A DNA stretch of 64,000 nt from Yponomeuta sedellus (GCA_934045075.1 OW203745.1:15682768-15746767); one strand, 5' to 3'; positions 31,260-42,084 are shown, counted from the stretch's first letter. A program made the numbers and translations. The notes: generated by a model from the letters alone, not told the origin.

Positions 31260-31790
31260 AGGTAACTGTACTTTCTGTTTACTTAGTTTGAATTAAACTT
31301 GAACCTCTTTGACGGGACATACTTTGTGTAAATATTTATTGAACTGCATCTTTCGGTAAAACAGTATTTTTTAACGTAACTGAGTAGTATACTGTCGACA
31401 GAACTTCAAGCTTATTGCAGTTAATAAATTACAGGGTTTTTAGGGTTTCGACCCAGATGACCGAGAGTCTAAGTAAAAAAACCTAGGATTGGATAGCAAT
31501 TTTTGGCTTCATGCCAAATATTTGGCATTTCTTTTGGAATAAGTCGTGGGACCTAAGGATCACTATATATCTAGAGAATGCATAAACAATATTTAAAAGT
31601 GTATATTATTATTTTCCTCGGAGTGCTTAAGAAGTATCTCGAAGAATATATATATATAAACCTCATATAAACATCACTGGAAGGATCCCCAAATCCTTCC
31701 AGAGGCAGCGGCCTTTTGGTCTCAGCGCGTTTTTTACACAGAACTGACTGATCCGGCAAAAGTTGTTTTGCCATATTAATTATAATTAAC
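31260..31790. other. Unassigned AT-rich sequence
   Basis: No gene seen; GATCCCCAAATCCTTCCAGA at 31685 introduces a GC-richer patch before the coding remnant. Confidence 0.4.
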
Positions 31791-31800
31791 CTACGACTGA

Positions 31801-32214
31801 CTTGGCAAGAGGCCTGACGGAATGACTCTCATTCCATGGAAGAATGGGCGGTCGCTGGTCTGGGACGCAACTTGTGTTGATACGCCTGCACAGTCCCATA
31901 TCCATGCGACCGCCTGCCATGCAGGGGCGGCGGCGTCCAACGCAGAGTCGAATAAGAGGCACAAATATGCAGCCATAGGGCAGGGCTATATATTTGTGCC
32001 TTTCGGAGTCGAGACTCTGGGGCCATGGGGTCCGGAGGCGAGACTCCTCTTTAAGGAGATCTCGTCGCGCCTAGTCGGCGCTTCAGGAGACCCGAGGGCT
32101 GGTGCTTACTTTGGCCAAAGAATAAGCCTAGCCATACAGCGAGGCAATGCCGCCAGCCTTCTTGGTACTCTGCCGCCCGACAGCGATCTGGCTCAAATAT
32201 TTTATTTAAATTAG
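31801..32214 (+). pseudogene. C-terminal remnant of a mobile-element-type protein
   Basis: The frame reads KRPDGMTLIPWKNGRSLVWD and continues about 130 residues to DLAQIFYLN and a stop. A stop lies just upstream of LGKRPDG, so the N-terminal part is gone. I recall similar C-terminal regions (RPDG, PW..G..L.WD, ET.GPWG, QRIS.AIQRGNA) on repeat-encoded proteins of many invertebrates, often near reverse transcriptase. The spaced acidic residues and Lys could fit a nuclease fold, but that is speculation. GC content is well above its surroundings, as expected for a former coding insertion. Confidence 0.55.
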
Positions 32215-32465
32215 AATGTTTTAGGTTTAGTTCCATTTTTTTCATTAATTATTTTTATTATAAATATTTAAGCTATCATAATTTTTGTATAATATATAAT
32301 GTTACTATCACAACATAGATATTATAAATATATATTTCTTCTTACTTTCTCTGAAGACCTACGACTTATAGTAAGACCTACCAAATATACACAAAAAAGT
32401 CATTAACATCGATAAAGCCCATTTGTAGGTGTTCGATAAAAACACTGTGACATGAGATTTATAAA
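32215..32465. other. AT-rich 3' flank, unassigned
   Basis: AT-rich and free of open frames; likely the 3' untranslated part of the 31.8 kb element in its first half. Confidence 0.35.
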
Positions 32466-32469
32466 GAGT

Positions 32470-32645
32470 AACATGCTGTGCCCCGTACTGTTATCCGCGG
32501 TTTATCGATTTTCCCGGAATAAAATATTTTCCCGCGGTAAAACGCTCGAAACGCTTAAAATCGCTCCAGCCGTTTAGACGTGAAGAAGTAACAAACATAC
32601 ACACTCACCAACTTTCGCCTTAATAACATTAGTGTGAAGCGTCAT
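32470..32645 (+). mobile_element. Dispersed repeat, uninterrupted copy
   Basis: Has GTTATCCGCGGTTTATCGAT, TTTTCCCGGAATAAAATATT and CGCTCCAGCCGTTTAGACGT. It shows the continuous sequence that is split at 45517/50217 by the LINE. Confidence 0.65.
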
Positions 32646-32701
32646 GTGATGTGATAGCTGACCGCGCAAACGTTTACCTTATTGAACGTTCGATCTATTC
32701 T

Positions 32702-33013
32702 CTGAGTGCTTGGTGCGAGTTTGACAGATCCAATCGAATAACTTTACTACCGCGTTAATCGAGCATTGAGTAGTGAGTATGAGTAAGTTAACCGTTCGAA
32801 CTGGCAAAACGCTGTCACAGTACAACTCGCACTCGCGTGTATTCGTGTTTTGGCTGGTAAACGTGTTCACTTCTCAACGTAAACCATTACAACTCGCACT
32901 CAGCAATTTTAATTTCCATACTTGTCGCTAGATGGCGCTTCCTCGATGCCATAGAAATATGAGTTTACGTTAACGCGATCGAGTCGTTTTAAAAAACTCG
33001 CACTAAGCACTCA
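32702..33013 (+). mobile_element. MITE with GTGCGAGTTT termini, copy 2
   Basis: Bounded by CTGAGTGCTTGGTGCGAGTT and AACTCGCACTAAGCACTCAG. It matches 17593-17905 in reverse complement over its full length with scattered differences. The internal CTCGCACT motifs are kept. Confidence 0.85.
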
Positions 33014-33014
33014 G

Positions 33015-33535
33015 GCCTACCAACGTATGATAAAAAAATCATAAAAAATCGGTGAAGCCATCTTCTAGGAGTTCGGTGACAAACACTGTGATAAGTATTG
33101 TTGTGATAGGGGGGTAAAGAGCTTGAAGAGTTTTATTTAATATAGGATTTGGTAATAGGTATATAGTAAAAAGATGTTCACTGTCAAGAGTGTATATTCG
33201 AAGTAATTATAATTTTAAAATATGTCATAAAAATAAAACTTAATTCGAAAGAGTCTAAAGCACATCTGAGGTTAGTACCACAACAAGTATGTCTTTTCGT
33301 AAGAATTTGTACGAAACTATAAGCTCCGGTCGTAAAGGGCAATTAAAAGCCTAATTAATTTGATAGTTCACGTATAATTAAAGAAGTATCCCTAGCGTTT
33401 TAAAACGAAGCTGCCCCTATTTTATGCTATTTCTCTGTTGGATAGATAACCCGTTTGTTCATAAGGCTGCTGTTGCATTTAGCGTTCGGCTTTAGCGCTC
33501 ACACATTCTATCATTTGATTCATCGAAAAAAAAAA
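33015..33535. other. Unassigned sequence
   Basis: No gene or recognised repeat. Confidence 0.4.
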
Positions 33536-33539
33536 TACA

Positions 33540-33760
33540 TACATAACCTCACGCCTGTATCCCAGAGGGGTAGGCAGAGACCAGGGACTGCCACCTGCCA
33601 CGATCCTGACAGATCACCTTCGCTTCATCAACGTTCATAAGTCGTTGCTTGCACGCACGCTCGTTCCGGGTACTTTTTATATTTCCCTTTGCTAGTACAT
33701 CCCCTATCTGGTCGATGTATGTCCGCCTGGGACGACCTTTACCAACCCTTCCACTCACAA
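33540..33760 (-). pseudogene. LINE reverse-transcriptase C-terminal fragment
   Basis: The minus strand reads [36 protein letters not shown] and [15 protein letters not shown] related fragment at 62110-62290 begins at the same TY(I/F)DQIGDVLAK. Both lack everything upstream, as expected for 5' truncation. Confidence 0.75.
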
Positions 33761-33796
33761 AAAAATATACTTTTGTAATTTATGGTATGCTCATAG

Positions 33797-34114
33797 CCCC
33801 GACTGCCTGAGTGATCTTAAACGATCACGAAGATAAGCAACACAGGGCGCGTTCAGTGCGTGGATGGGTAAACCGTCTATGACTAACGCTAGTGGCATTA
33901 TTCCGAGCGATTCCGTGCTTCGCAAGCTACGTTAAGCAGTTGGTGCCGGCTGTCGTCGATAGATGGCAGTCGTTAAGCCAAGTCAGAGGCCTTAGGGCGG
34001 CTTGAAAACTTCTGACAGTAAGACCAGCCCCCGTGGTGGATTATGGCCCATACCTTCCTCAGGGAAGAGACCCGTGTCCCTCAGTGGGGACTGGGGGGTA
34101 ATGGGTTGATAATG
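33797..34114 (+). mobile_element. 5S-derived SINE, diverged subfamily, near full length
   Basis: The head reads CGATCACGAAGATAAGCAAC, then GCGTTCAGTGCGTGGATGGG. This aligns well with 5S rRNA (CGATCACCGAAGTTAAGCAA, GTTCAGTACTTGGATGGG). The body has CTAACGCTAGTGGCATT. The tail is CAGGGAAGAGACCCGTGTCC. Confidence 0.85.
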
Positions 34115-34189
34115 AAATTGTGGTATGAGGCCTTGCTAGGTAACAATGAGAACTTTTATGCTTTTTAAGCATGCACGAAGCGCTCGTGT

Positions 34190-34327
34190 ACTATGCGAAC
34201 CGAGTGACTTGGTTGGTTGGTCACTTGGTTAAGCAACAACAGGCGCGGTCAGGTACGGGATGGGTGAGCGTCCCGTGACTACCGCTAGTGGCATTTTTCC
34301 GAGCGCTTCCGTGCTTCGCAAGGCAAT
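34190..34327 (+). mobile_element. 5S-derived SINE, head-only fragment
   Basis: The main subfamily head and part of the body (CACTTGGTTAAGCAACAACA to CTTCGCAAGGCA) end abruptly at 34327. It is one of the few 3'-truncated copies. Confidence 0.8.
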
Positions 34328-34354
34328 GTTATTTTTTTTTAATTTAATTTTTTT

Positions 34355-34573
34355 TTGTCCGTGCTAAGGACAATTTAAATAACCTATTTATAGGCTAAAA
34401 ATTCCACCCATGCTGGGATTCGAACCCGCGACCTCTGGCTATCCGTGCCAGCGCTCTTTCCAACTGAGTCGAACATTAGCTCAGTTGGAAAGAGCGCTGG
34501 CACGGATAGCCAGAGGTCGTGGGTTTGAATCCCGGCATGGGTGGTATTTTTAGCCTCTAAATAGGTTTTTTTA
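34355..34573. repeat. tRNA-like element, full fold-back copy
   Basis: A minus-oriented arm and a plus-oriented arm, each with a full tRNA-like region, meet at CAACTGAGTCGAACATTAGC. The plus unit has the A box TAGCTCAGTTGG, the closest to canonical in the window. The hairpin arms are about 95 bp. Confidence 0.85.
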
Positions 34574-34579
34574 AATCCT

Positions 34580-35235
34580 ATCTCCTCTTCTACATATGCT
34601 TAAAAGGCATGAAATAAATCTGGCTTAGCGGACAATATAGTTAATATAGTTTTTTTCCCAGATCTTAGTTTTTAATGAAGAAAAGTTTCTTGTTGATTAA
34701 TTTTGCGACGAAAATTTACAAAGAACTTTTCTTCATCAAAAACTAAGATTTGTTTTCTCGGTCAAAAATTAGGATTGGAATTTAAAAAAGAATACTTACT
34801 TTTCGGTACATTTATTATAAACTCACATATCAAAAGTCTAACTAGAAACATTTTCAAAATTACGATACTAAATTTTGCCAGACGTATTTGCACCCTAATA
34901 CCTTTGGAAATAATAAGTACTCTCTTACCTCTATATTAAAGCTTTATAAAAGCCCTCCAGAAATTTTACAACGTTTTTATAGTGCGGGTGTTATATATTT
35001 TCTGTTTTACTATGGTCACAGTCGATAGTCGTCAGCTATCAACCTTATTCTTAGGGTCCCGTATGTAAAAGATGTTATCTTATCTTACCATGTCTTATCT
35101 TAAGGGGTGCCAACTATTACATTGCGTGTACCGTTCTGTTTGATTTATTTAGGACTACGTTTTGAACTGAAATGATTAAGCAGTTAGTTTTACAACTTTA
35201 TCCGATCTAATACTATAATACAAAGATTATAATAG
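34580..35235. other. Unassigned AT-rich sequence
   Basis: No gene. Near-inverted text around 34660-34755 (TCTTAGTTTTTAATGAAGAA with TTCTTCATCAAAAACTAAGA) forms a hairpin. A short TATCTTATCTTACC run lies near 35075. Confidence 0.4.
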
Positions 35236-35239
35236 TACA

Positions 35240-35565
35240 TTACACAACTAGGGTGGTAATACAAAGAAAGGCCGAGATCGCAGAAGTTTGCGGCCCGAGC
35301 TGCAAGCGAGGGACGTAAATATGCGATCGAGAGCTTTCTTTATTACCTCCCGTGTTGTGTACATCTTTTTATGTCTACACTTGGCCAGAAAGCGGCTTTT
35401 TCCGTACGCGCAGCGTGCGGAAAAAGCCACTTTATGGCCAGGTGTGGCATAAAACTGAATACAAAACTCTTATGACAGTTATGACAAACATTACGCATAG
35501 GGCAAAAATATAAATAAAAAGTTTTATTACGATACAGGTCGTGCATGGGCACCTGTATCATAATA
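35240..35565. repeat. Cluster of hairpin-forming sequences
   Basis: Three hairpins lie in series: 35250-35352 (GGTAATACAAAGAAAG versus CTTTCTTTATTACC), 35375-35449 (about 30-bp arms with GGCTTTTTCCG), and 35529-35562 (GATACAGGT versus ACCTGTATC). The first two probably form one fold-back element. Confidence 0.75.
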
Positions 35566-35607
35566 TAACTTTTTAATTATAACGATACACCTATATAACC
35601 TCCAGCT

Positions 35608-35868
35608 GGACCAAGAAGGTTTAACATCAACTTTTAAAAAAAGATTTCAATGAACGAGTCCGCGGCGACGCAACACGCATGCGGAATCGATGTTTGCCCC
35701 TTGGCGCCAACATTTTACATTTAAAAAACTTTTCAATATTTAAACAAAGTTTCGGTTTAATATAGTATGAGAGTAGATAAAGTAGTGTATGACACTGTAC
35801 ATAACTTGGTCTTATAAGTTATAACACTCGTGTTATAGGGGCCTTTATTATGCAACAGTATCATAAAC
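35608..35868 (+). repeat. 260-bp dispersed repeat, copy 1
   Basis: GGACCAAGAAGGTTTAACAT through GAGTCCGCGGCGACGCAACA to TTATTATGCAACAGTATCAT. It recurs in the same orientation at 37735-38005 with small indels. Coding sense is absent. Type unknown. Confidence 0.8.
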
Positions 35869-35869
35869 T

Positions 35870-36445
35870 ACTATTTTTAAACGACACGACTATCAGATTG
35901 AAGTCACAGGTACAGGTCTTGGTCAGGTACAGACATACCACTAGATGGCGCTTCACCGTTCCTGAATCGTGGTCTAGTTTTGCCTTTATCAAATACACAA
36001 ATACAGCAAACAAATTTTGCGTGAGTCGATTATTACTTACCTTATAAACTTTTTGAAGATGAGTCTACATCTTTATCGATGTCGCTCATCACTTTGTGAT
36101 CGTAAATTAGTTGGGCTATTATAGGTATGCCCGAGTTACACGAGTTTTCAAAGTAACTGATTCAGTCGAATAGTGTTTTTTTTTCGCATGCAGCTCATTT
36201 TAGACGTGTGGTCACCTCAGTCACTGCAAAAGTACTAGCTTAAAATAATCCTAGCCTCATGTAAACAGAACTAGCGTGATCCAAGCCTAGCTTGCTATCT
36301 TAGCTTGAAAAACTAGCCTCGTGTATCCCGGGCATTATAGACGAAATTCTCTATTCGAATAATAATCTGAATTTGCTAATGTTATTTTGGAAAAAAAAGG
36401 TTAGAAAATTACTAACCTTGAATTATTTAAGTTTTACTTATATAA
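35870..36445. other. Unassigned sequence
   Basis: No gene recognised. Confidence 0.4.
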
Positions 36446-36450
36446 TAATA

Positions 36451-36617
36451 ATTAGCTGACCCTAAAAAAATCGATTCTTAAATTTTTTCTCTTCTTAAAA
36501 ACCATCCTAGTACGTCAAGTAATATTCTAAAAAACAGAATTAACGAAATCGGTTCAGCTGCTCTCGAGATTTGCGCTTACCAACACATTCGGCGATTCAT
36601 TTTTATATTATAGATAT
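36451..36617 (-). mobile_element. Helitron-like element, shortened
   Basis: The reverse of the TC...CTAG element; its terminal part AGCTGACCC runs into TAAAAAAATCGATTCTTA, so the hairpin segment before the CTAG end is deleted. Confidence 0.6.
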
Positions 36618-36619
36618 TG

Positions 36620-37105
36620 TATTTAAGGCTGGTGCTAACTATCACCACCTTATAAGTTTATTTAGAATATGTTTTTTTTAAACATTAAAAATCTTAACCA
36701 CTATGACAACTATTTTTAGAACCTACAGACTAGAACCTAGGTTTAACCTAGGACTAATCGATTTCCGTCAAAAACCCGTTTTTAGCTCAAATCGACTAAA
36801 GTTCTAGCATGTTGATACTAAATAAGGGTTGTTGAGGAACTTGTTATGAGGAAAAGGAATTTATTAAAATCGATTTTCAGGCATAGGATGAGGATTAGGA
36901 ATCTGGCAGACTAAGAGGAAGAAGATGCAGGATACTTCTCTCTCTCTCTCTCCCTCACATATTTAGTTTCAACAAAACTTATAACTAAAATAGTAGTAGT
37001 CTAAAGTAGTAGAATTCTTTCTTTCCAAATAATTTCTTATTTTCTTTTTGTCTGTAGATAAATCCCATTTATTTTTCCCATCATGCTTGCTATTATAACT
37101 TAATT
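36620..37105. other. Unassigned sequence with (TC)n
   Basis: Contains TCTCTCTCTCTC at about 36938. No gene recognised. Confidence 0.4.
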
Positions 37106-37109
37106 ACAC

Positions 37110-37325
37110 TATTTTTATTTTTAATGCACTAACCCGTGCTAAGGAACAAATTTAAAAAACCTATTTAGAGGCTAAAAATTTCACCCATGCCGGGATTCGA
37201 GCCCGCAACCTCTGGCTATCCGTACCAGCGCTCAATTGGTAGAGCGCTGGTACGGATAGCCAGAGGTTGCGGGTTCGAATCCCGGCATGGGTGAAATTTT
37301 TAGCCTCTAAATAGGTTTTTTAAAT
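37110..37325. repeat. tRNA-like element, compact fold-back copy
   Basis: The left minus arm ends and the right plus arm starts within GTACCAGCGCTCAATTGGTA, leaving almost no loop. Arms pair over about 95 bp with very few mismatches. It uses the array-type GGTACGGATAGCC variant. Confidence 0.85.
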
Positions 37326-37429
37326 ATTATAACTTAATGTTTATGTATGTTTATAATAGTATTTATCTATGTAAGTTTATTTTATTACATTTACGTATGT
37401 ATACAAATATTCGCTGAGCACCAACTATC

Positions 37430-37590
37430 GTCTCAATTTCTCCTTCAGCAATCTTTCCGATTTAAGGTTGCCTGGAAGAAATTGCTATCAGCAATAAGGC
37501 CGCCAATTGTACCTCTTCTTTTGTAACTGTTGTCTCTGTGATTATTTTCTGGTGTGTACAATAAAGAATATTCTTATCTCATCTTATCTT
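37430..37590 (+). mobile_element. LINE 3' end, (TCTTA)n type
   Basis: The cleanest copy: CTCCTTCAGCAATCTTTCCG, AAGGTTGCCTGGAAGAAATT, ATAAGGCCGCCAATTGTACC, GTGTACAATAAAGAATATTC and TTATCTCATCTTATCTTA. Confidence 0.8.
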
Positions 37591-37734
37591 ATAACTTTCC
37601 TGCCTTTTAAATTCCTCTTAAAATATGAGGAAGAAGAAAACGATTTTTTTAAATCAATTTTGAAGACGAAGAGGCACCTCAAAAATATGAGGAAATTTCT
37701 CATTTTGAGGAAGGGGATGAGGAATCCTCAGCTG

Positions 37735-38005
37735 GACCAAGAAGGTTGAACCTCTGCTTTAAAAAAAAAGGTTTCAATGAATGAGTCCGCGGCGACGCAA
37801 CACGCATGCGCAATCGATTTTAGCGCCTTGGCGCCAACATTTTACATTTAAAAAAACTTTTCAATAATTAAACAAAGTTTGGTTCTGTTTAATACTATTA
37901 TAGTATGAGAGTAGATAAAGTAGTGTATGACACTGTACATAACTTAGTCTTATAAATAACACTCGTGTTATAGGAACCCTTATTATGCAACAGTATCATA
38001 ACTAT
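37735..38005 (+). repeat. 260-bp dispersed repeat, copy 2
   Basis: Direct repeat of 35608-35868, starting GGACCAAGAAGGTTGAACCT and ending ATTATGCAACAGTATCATAA. Confidence 0.8.
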
Positions 38006-38450
38006 ATAATTTTTTATGCACTAACCCGTGCTAAGGATGTTCTAAAAATAGTTTTCACAGATAGGTAATAAGATTTTGTATGTTTACTTTTTGAAAAAAA
38101 AAAGTATAGTAATTTAAAAACCTATTTAGAGGCTAAAAATTTCACCTATGCCGGGATTCGAACCCGCAACCTCTGGTTATCCGTACCAGCGCTCTACCAA
38201 TTGAGCCAATGGGCGACTCACGGCATCAGTGAAATTTCGAACCTTTTTACAATATTCTCTGTATTACGTACAGGCAGCGACATCTGACTTAAGCAAATTG
38301 CATTAATTACAGCCCCGACTACCTACTTTGCAGTTAGGTTTAACATCGGAACGATATCACTGTACCCACATGATTACACTTTTTTTTTTAATGCACAAAC
38401 CCGTGCTAAGGAACAAATTTAAAAACCTATTTAAAAAAATAGTGTAAGTA
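37995..38450 (-). repeat. tRNA-like monomer, minus orientation, with inserted piece
   Basis: ATGCACTAACCCGTGCTAAG at 38018 is followed by about 65 bp of foreign text. Then the monomer resumes at 38105 and runs a full unit to the next ATGCACAAACCCGTGCTAAG near 38392. The tRNA-like unit is on the minus strand at about 38143-38213. Confidence 0.8.
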
Positions 38451-38454
38451 TAAT

Positions 38455-39425
38455 AATCATAATATTTATTTCCAGAAAAAGTCCAATACATTTCAAACAT
38501 ATACACAATAATTAAAGTAACTTAAAGTAAATTCCATTATGAAAGAAGTTATGAATTTTATTCCATTTTTGTTAAAAAATGGTTATCTTTTAAATGAAGA
38601 GCTATTGAATTAGTATTATTCCCTTCAGCCAGTTTGGTAACTATGGTTTTGTAACCGGAAATTTACTAAGTGCAATAAAGCATTTTAATAATTATAAATA
38701 ATAGCCTATTATAAAGATAATCGGCACAATATTGTCCAACAGTCACCTTAAAACTCATCGTTCAAGTTCATTGCGTCGGTGGCGGACCGTTTGGTTCAAT
38801 CTTCGTAGTTAAAAGGCGTTAAGCCCTCAGAGAAAGTTCTTAAGGGCAAGGTCTTGTTCTCAAACTTATCGTGCGATTAGTTGTCATGAAAAAACAAAGT
38901 CATTCATACACGCCCGGGGTACGAACTTTCGTTTGTTGCGTACTTTTAAGAATTGTAATTAAGTAATTTTGGGTATTTTTTTATCGTGTAATACTGCGCT
39001 AAAATCACACTATTTAGGGCTAGTTTAATACTACAATTTTATCGAACTAACATAAACAAAAAAAAACAAGGTTCATGTCAGGTTAAATTATATTATTGTA
39101 AGTTATGGTAGTTAGGCTTTAACAACAGGTTATTTGCATATAATTTTATTGTTTGTTTTCTTTTTTATATTGCGAATTGCTTGTGAATAATACAGTTGAA
39201 CACTAAATGTATGTAATATTCATAGTATAAATAAAATAAAATCATATTCTATAAAAAAATATAGTTTAATAAATTTTTTATCAATGTTTTACGTTAAGGA
39301 ATTTTGTACAAAAAAAAGAATAAAAAAAAATTGTTACAGAATAATTACTTATTAAGCATGTACTCAAGCAACATAATTTATTTTGGGAATAAACGGCTTA
39401 TTAATATTATTATTTGTTAGGCGCT
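38455..39425. other. Unassigned AT-rich sequence
   Basis: The longest stretch on this side without recognised repeats. 38750-38950 is somewhat GC-richer, but no splice or reading-frame evidence was seen. Confidence 0.4.
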
Positions 39426-39431
39426 CCGCCA

Positions 39432-39620
39432 CTATTAGATAAGAATATTCTTTATTGTAAACTAGAAAAACAACAAATACATAATAATTACAAATATACA
39501 TAGTACAATTGGCGGCCTTAATGGGTAAAAGCAATTTCTTCCACACAACCTTATCTATGGAAAGTTGCTGAAGGAATTTAGAAAGACTACCCCAGTGCAA
39601 ATTTGAATATTGATACATAT
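39432..39620 (-). mobile_element. LINE 3' end, (TCTTA)n type
   Basis: The reverse strand has GGTTGTGTGGAAGAAATTGC, AAGGCCGCCAATTGTACTAT and ACAATAAAGAATATTCTTAT. Confidence 0.7.
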
Positions 39621-39694
39621 CTACTTATACTACATATTCGGTGTAAATTCCAATCGGTGTAAGAGGCAGCTCTTATAGTTTCTCGACCTTAGAA

Positions 39695-40185
39695 TAAAAT
39701 GATCATCATCATCATAATTTTTATCATCAGCCATTTGACGCCAACTGCAGGTCATAGGCCTTCCTCGTGGTTTTTCAAGCTTTACGGTCTTGTGACGTCC
39801 GCATCCAGCGACTCCCCGCCACCGTAGCCACGTCCTCAGACCATCACCTAGAGAATAAAATAAGCGCCTCCCCTTAACACCTCTCTCTGACTTTGTCAGT
39901 CACAAATTTCCTGCCTGTCACCCAAATAGTGGAACTTTGAAGCCGTGACTAATTATCAGCGACAGGGCCGGATTTAGGAGAGAGCACCAGAGCTGCGGCT
40001 CCGGGGCCTCCACGTGAAAGGGCCCCCCACATCATCATCTTCATCAGGCTATAATAGTCCACTGCTGGACATAGCCCTCCCCTAATGAGCACCTCAGCGC
40101 CCTGTCTCCAGCTTGGTGCACCCAGCATCTGCCTGTAGTTTTTCGCAAATCGCCATCCCACCTGCGGGGCAAGTCTATAGAGTTG
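39695..40185 (-). pseudogene. Two LINE reverse-transcriptase C-terminal fragments
   Basis: 39700-39900 on the minus strand gives a tail resembling WMRTSQDRKA and ends in a (GAT)n tail. 40030-40185 gives RWDGDLRKTTGRCWVHQAG and a YVQQWT-like end. Between them lies a GC-rich repeat, GAGAGCACCAGAGCTGCGGC. Confidence 0.6.
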
Positions 40186-40514
40186 GCAAGGCATAGTTGT
40201 TTAATATAGTCATATTAGTCCGGTAATCAACCAATCGCATTGCAATGGTATAACGCGTGCTACTTAATTCCGCGCCTCGCGCGATTCGATCTTCTTTGTG
40301 AGAGATGCCTATTTAATTTGCGCGGGTTATATACCTGGAATGACATTGTATTCCTATTATTGCTTTGTAGATTACCAAATTGAGGCAAATATCAACCATT
40401 GTCGTGCTTATATCACTATATTGAAAAACTATGTAAGTGACTTTAGGGCCTGGTCGGAGGGCGTCCTACAACTACGTTTGCCGAGTCGCGGTCTCCACTC
40501 AAGAACATAGTTAG

Positions 40515-40772
40515 TTAGACCTGAGATTTCCGCACTTAAGCCTCATAGTTGGGCCATTGTACGTCGCAAGCGCTGAGGTACGTTAACACTTCAGACACTA
40601 GGGTTTCCTTACGATGTTTTCCTTGACCGTCGGCGAGTGGTATTGCTACTATAATTTCACAAATGTACATAAATTAGAAAACGAAGTCATTGGTACATGC
40701 TGGGGCTTGAACCCACGACCTCCCGATTGAGAGGCCGGCGTTCTACACCGCTCCGCTACCACCGCCCTTCAC
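40515..40772 (-). mobile_element. tRNA-derived SINE, family B, near full length
   Basis: The minus strand starts GGCGGTGGTAGCGGAGCGGT, has the B box GGGTTCAAGCCCC, and then the long body GTACCAATGACTTCGTTTTC to GCCCAACTATGAGGCTTAAG. It pairs with the 61850-62100 copy in sequence and orientation. Confidence 0.8.
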
Positions 40773-40779
40773 TCAAGAA

Positions 40780-41395
40780 CACGTTTCCTCCAGTGGTTGT
40801 CGGCTCTTTGCGAGATCTGGCCAGCCCTCAAAGTGATATATGAATTTTTCTACTTAATGCCGAAGCTAATGTGTTCAAAACGTTATTATGGGCCTCCGCT
40901 CCTTTGTTACCCTAGGACCTGGACATCATCATGTACTTTTTTCTTCCACCACCGCCCTAAAACCTACATGCACAGCAGAGTTGAGTTGCACACGCTCTCC
41001 TCTGCTCGTAATTACTTTAATGAGGCATTTGAGTCCTTTACAGCTTAATTATTACCTAATTATACTTAAAATAACGTAGGTAACAAAAGCCCTACTTACA
41101 TAAATATTATGAGGAACAAACGCCCCTTCAATTAAGGTGTTTATAAAATTAGAATGAAATGTAAACAAATTAGTGGGTTCATTAGCACCGTCAATAGCGT
41201 TTACTAAATAATGTTTACTTATATTTTTATCTCATTAAGTCTTAGGTCGTTAATGTCCGTATTACCACATCAAGGGTTGGCTGAAAGAGATTTCTTATGA
41301 AATAAGCTCGCCATGTACACTTTTTTATTTTTATAATTTTGTGCTTCTTTATGATTTTTATGTGTGCAAAAAAGCAAGTAAAATAAGTAAACAAG
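40780..41395. other. Mostly unassigned sequence
   Basis: 41275-41350 resembles a diverged LINE 3' end (GGTTGGCTGAAAGAGATTTC). A G13 run is at 41395-41407. Short frames near 40800-41080 show no recognisable protein. Confidence 0.45.
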
Positions 41396-41408
41396 GGGGG
41401 GGGGGGGT

Positions 41409-41580
41409 CTCATGCACTTAAGCAATGGACCAACCACTTCATTCATTTCGATAAAGTTAAAGTTCCCTAGAATGATACGCGAGGCAATAGACATCCGCCG
41501 GAATCCAAATTCTAATAGAGATCGTGGTTGGGACATACTCGTACCTGCAGCATGGGAAACAGTGCTTAAGTGCATGAGAC
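41409..41580 (+). pseudogene. Penelope-like element C-terminal remnant
   Basis: The plus strand reads RMIREAIDIRRNPNSNRDRG and W......AAWETVL. The pattern REA.EI...PN.NR..GW....W matches the tail of proteins with a C-terminal GIY-YIG nuclease, as in Penelope-like elements. The piece is flanked by GTCTCATGCACTTAAGCA and its reverse complement TGCTTAAGTGCATGAGAC, about 150 bp apart. Confidence 0.5.
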
Positions 41581-41584
41581 CCTC

Positions 41585-42080
41585 TTCCTAGAAGTGTTAC
41601 TGTAGAGTTAATGTTAATTTCAATTAATAATCAATATTTTTGAGTTATTGTAAAATAATTGGTTTATAGATTTAATTTTAAATTCAATTATTAATAATGA
41701 ATATTGTTGACGTTATATAAAATAATTGGTTTGCCTATTTTGGAACTTAACTTCAGGATTTCTTTTGCAATTTTTGCCGAGGGTAGTAAACTAACAGCTA
41801 ATTAATTCAAAAAGACGCCTGTCACCTCAGTCTTCCGAGACCACGGTACTTGAAAAAGTGCCTAAACGTCGGAAAATTGTAAAAATGTAAAACTAAACGA
41901 GTAAAATCCGTGTAGATACAGTTTTTATTAAATCCTTTTATTGTGTTCTTTCCCTTAGTATTGTTAAATCTTTTATAATTTGATACTGTCGTCACGCCTA
42001 TTATCTGTCAAGTCACAGTAATTCCGCTTAGTGGAATCATGAAAAGATTTTGTCTTCACTTTCTTAAAACATATTTTAGT
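41585..42080. other. Unassigned, includes CCACGGTACTTGAAAAAGTG block
   Basis: 41830-41895 (CACGGTACTTGAAAAAGTGC, GTCGGAAAATTGTAAAAATG) recurs at 63935-64000. It may be the 3' end of the same Penelope-like family. Confidence 0.45.
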
Positions 42081-42084
42081 AACC

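Noticed and set aside
31791..32245. Minus-strand frames opposite the 31.8 kb remnant
   Set aside because: They are shadows of the plus-strand coding remnant in GC-rich sequence.
35608..38005. An LTR retrotransposon with 260-bp LTRs
   Set aside because: No gag, protease, integrase or primer-binding site lies between the repeats; the interior is unrelated repeats.
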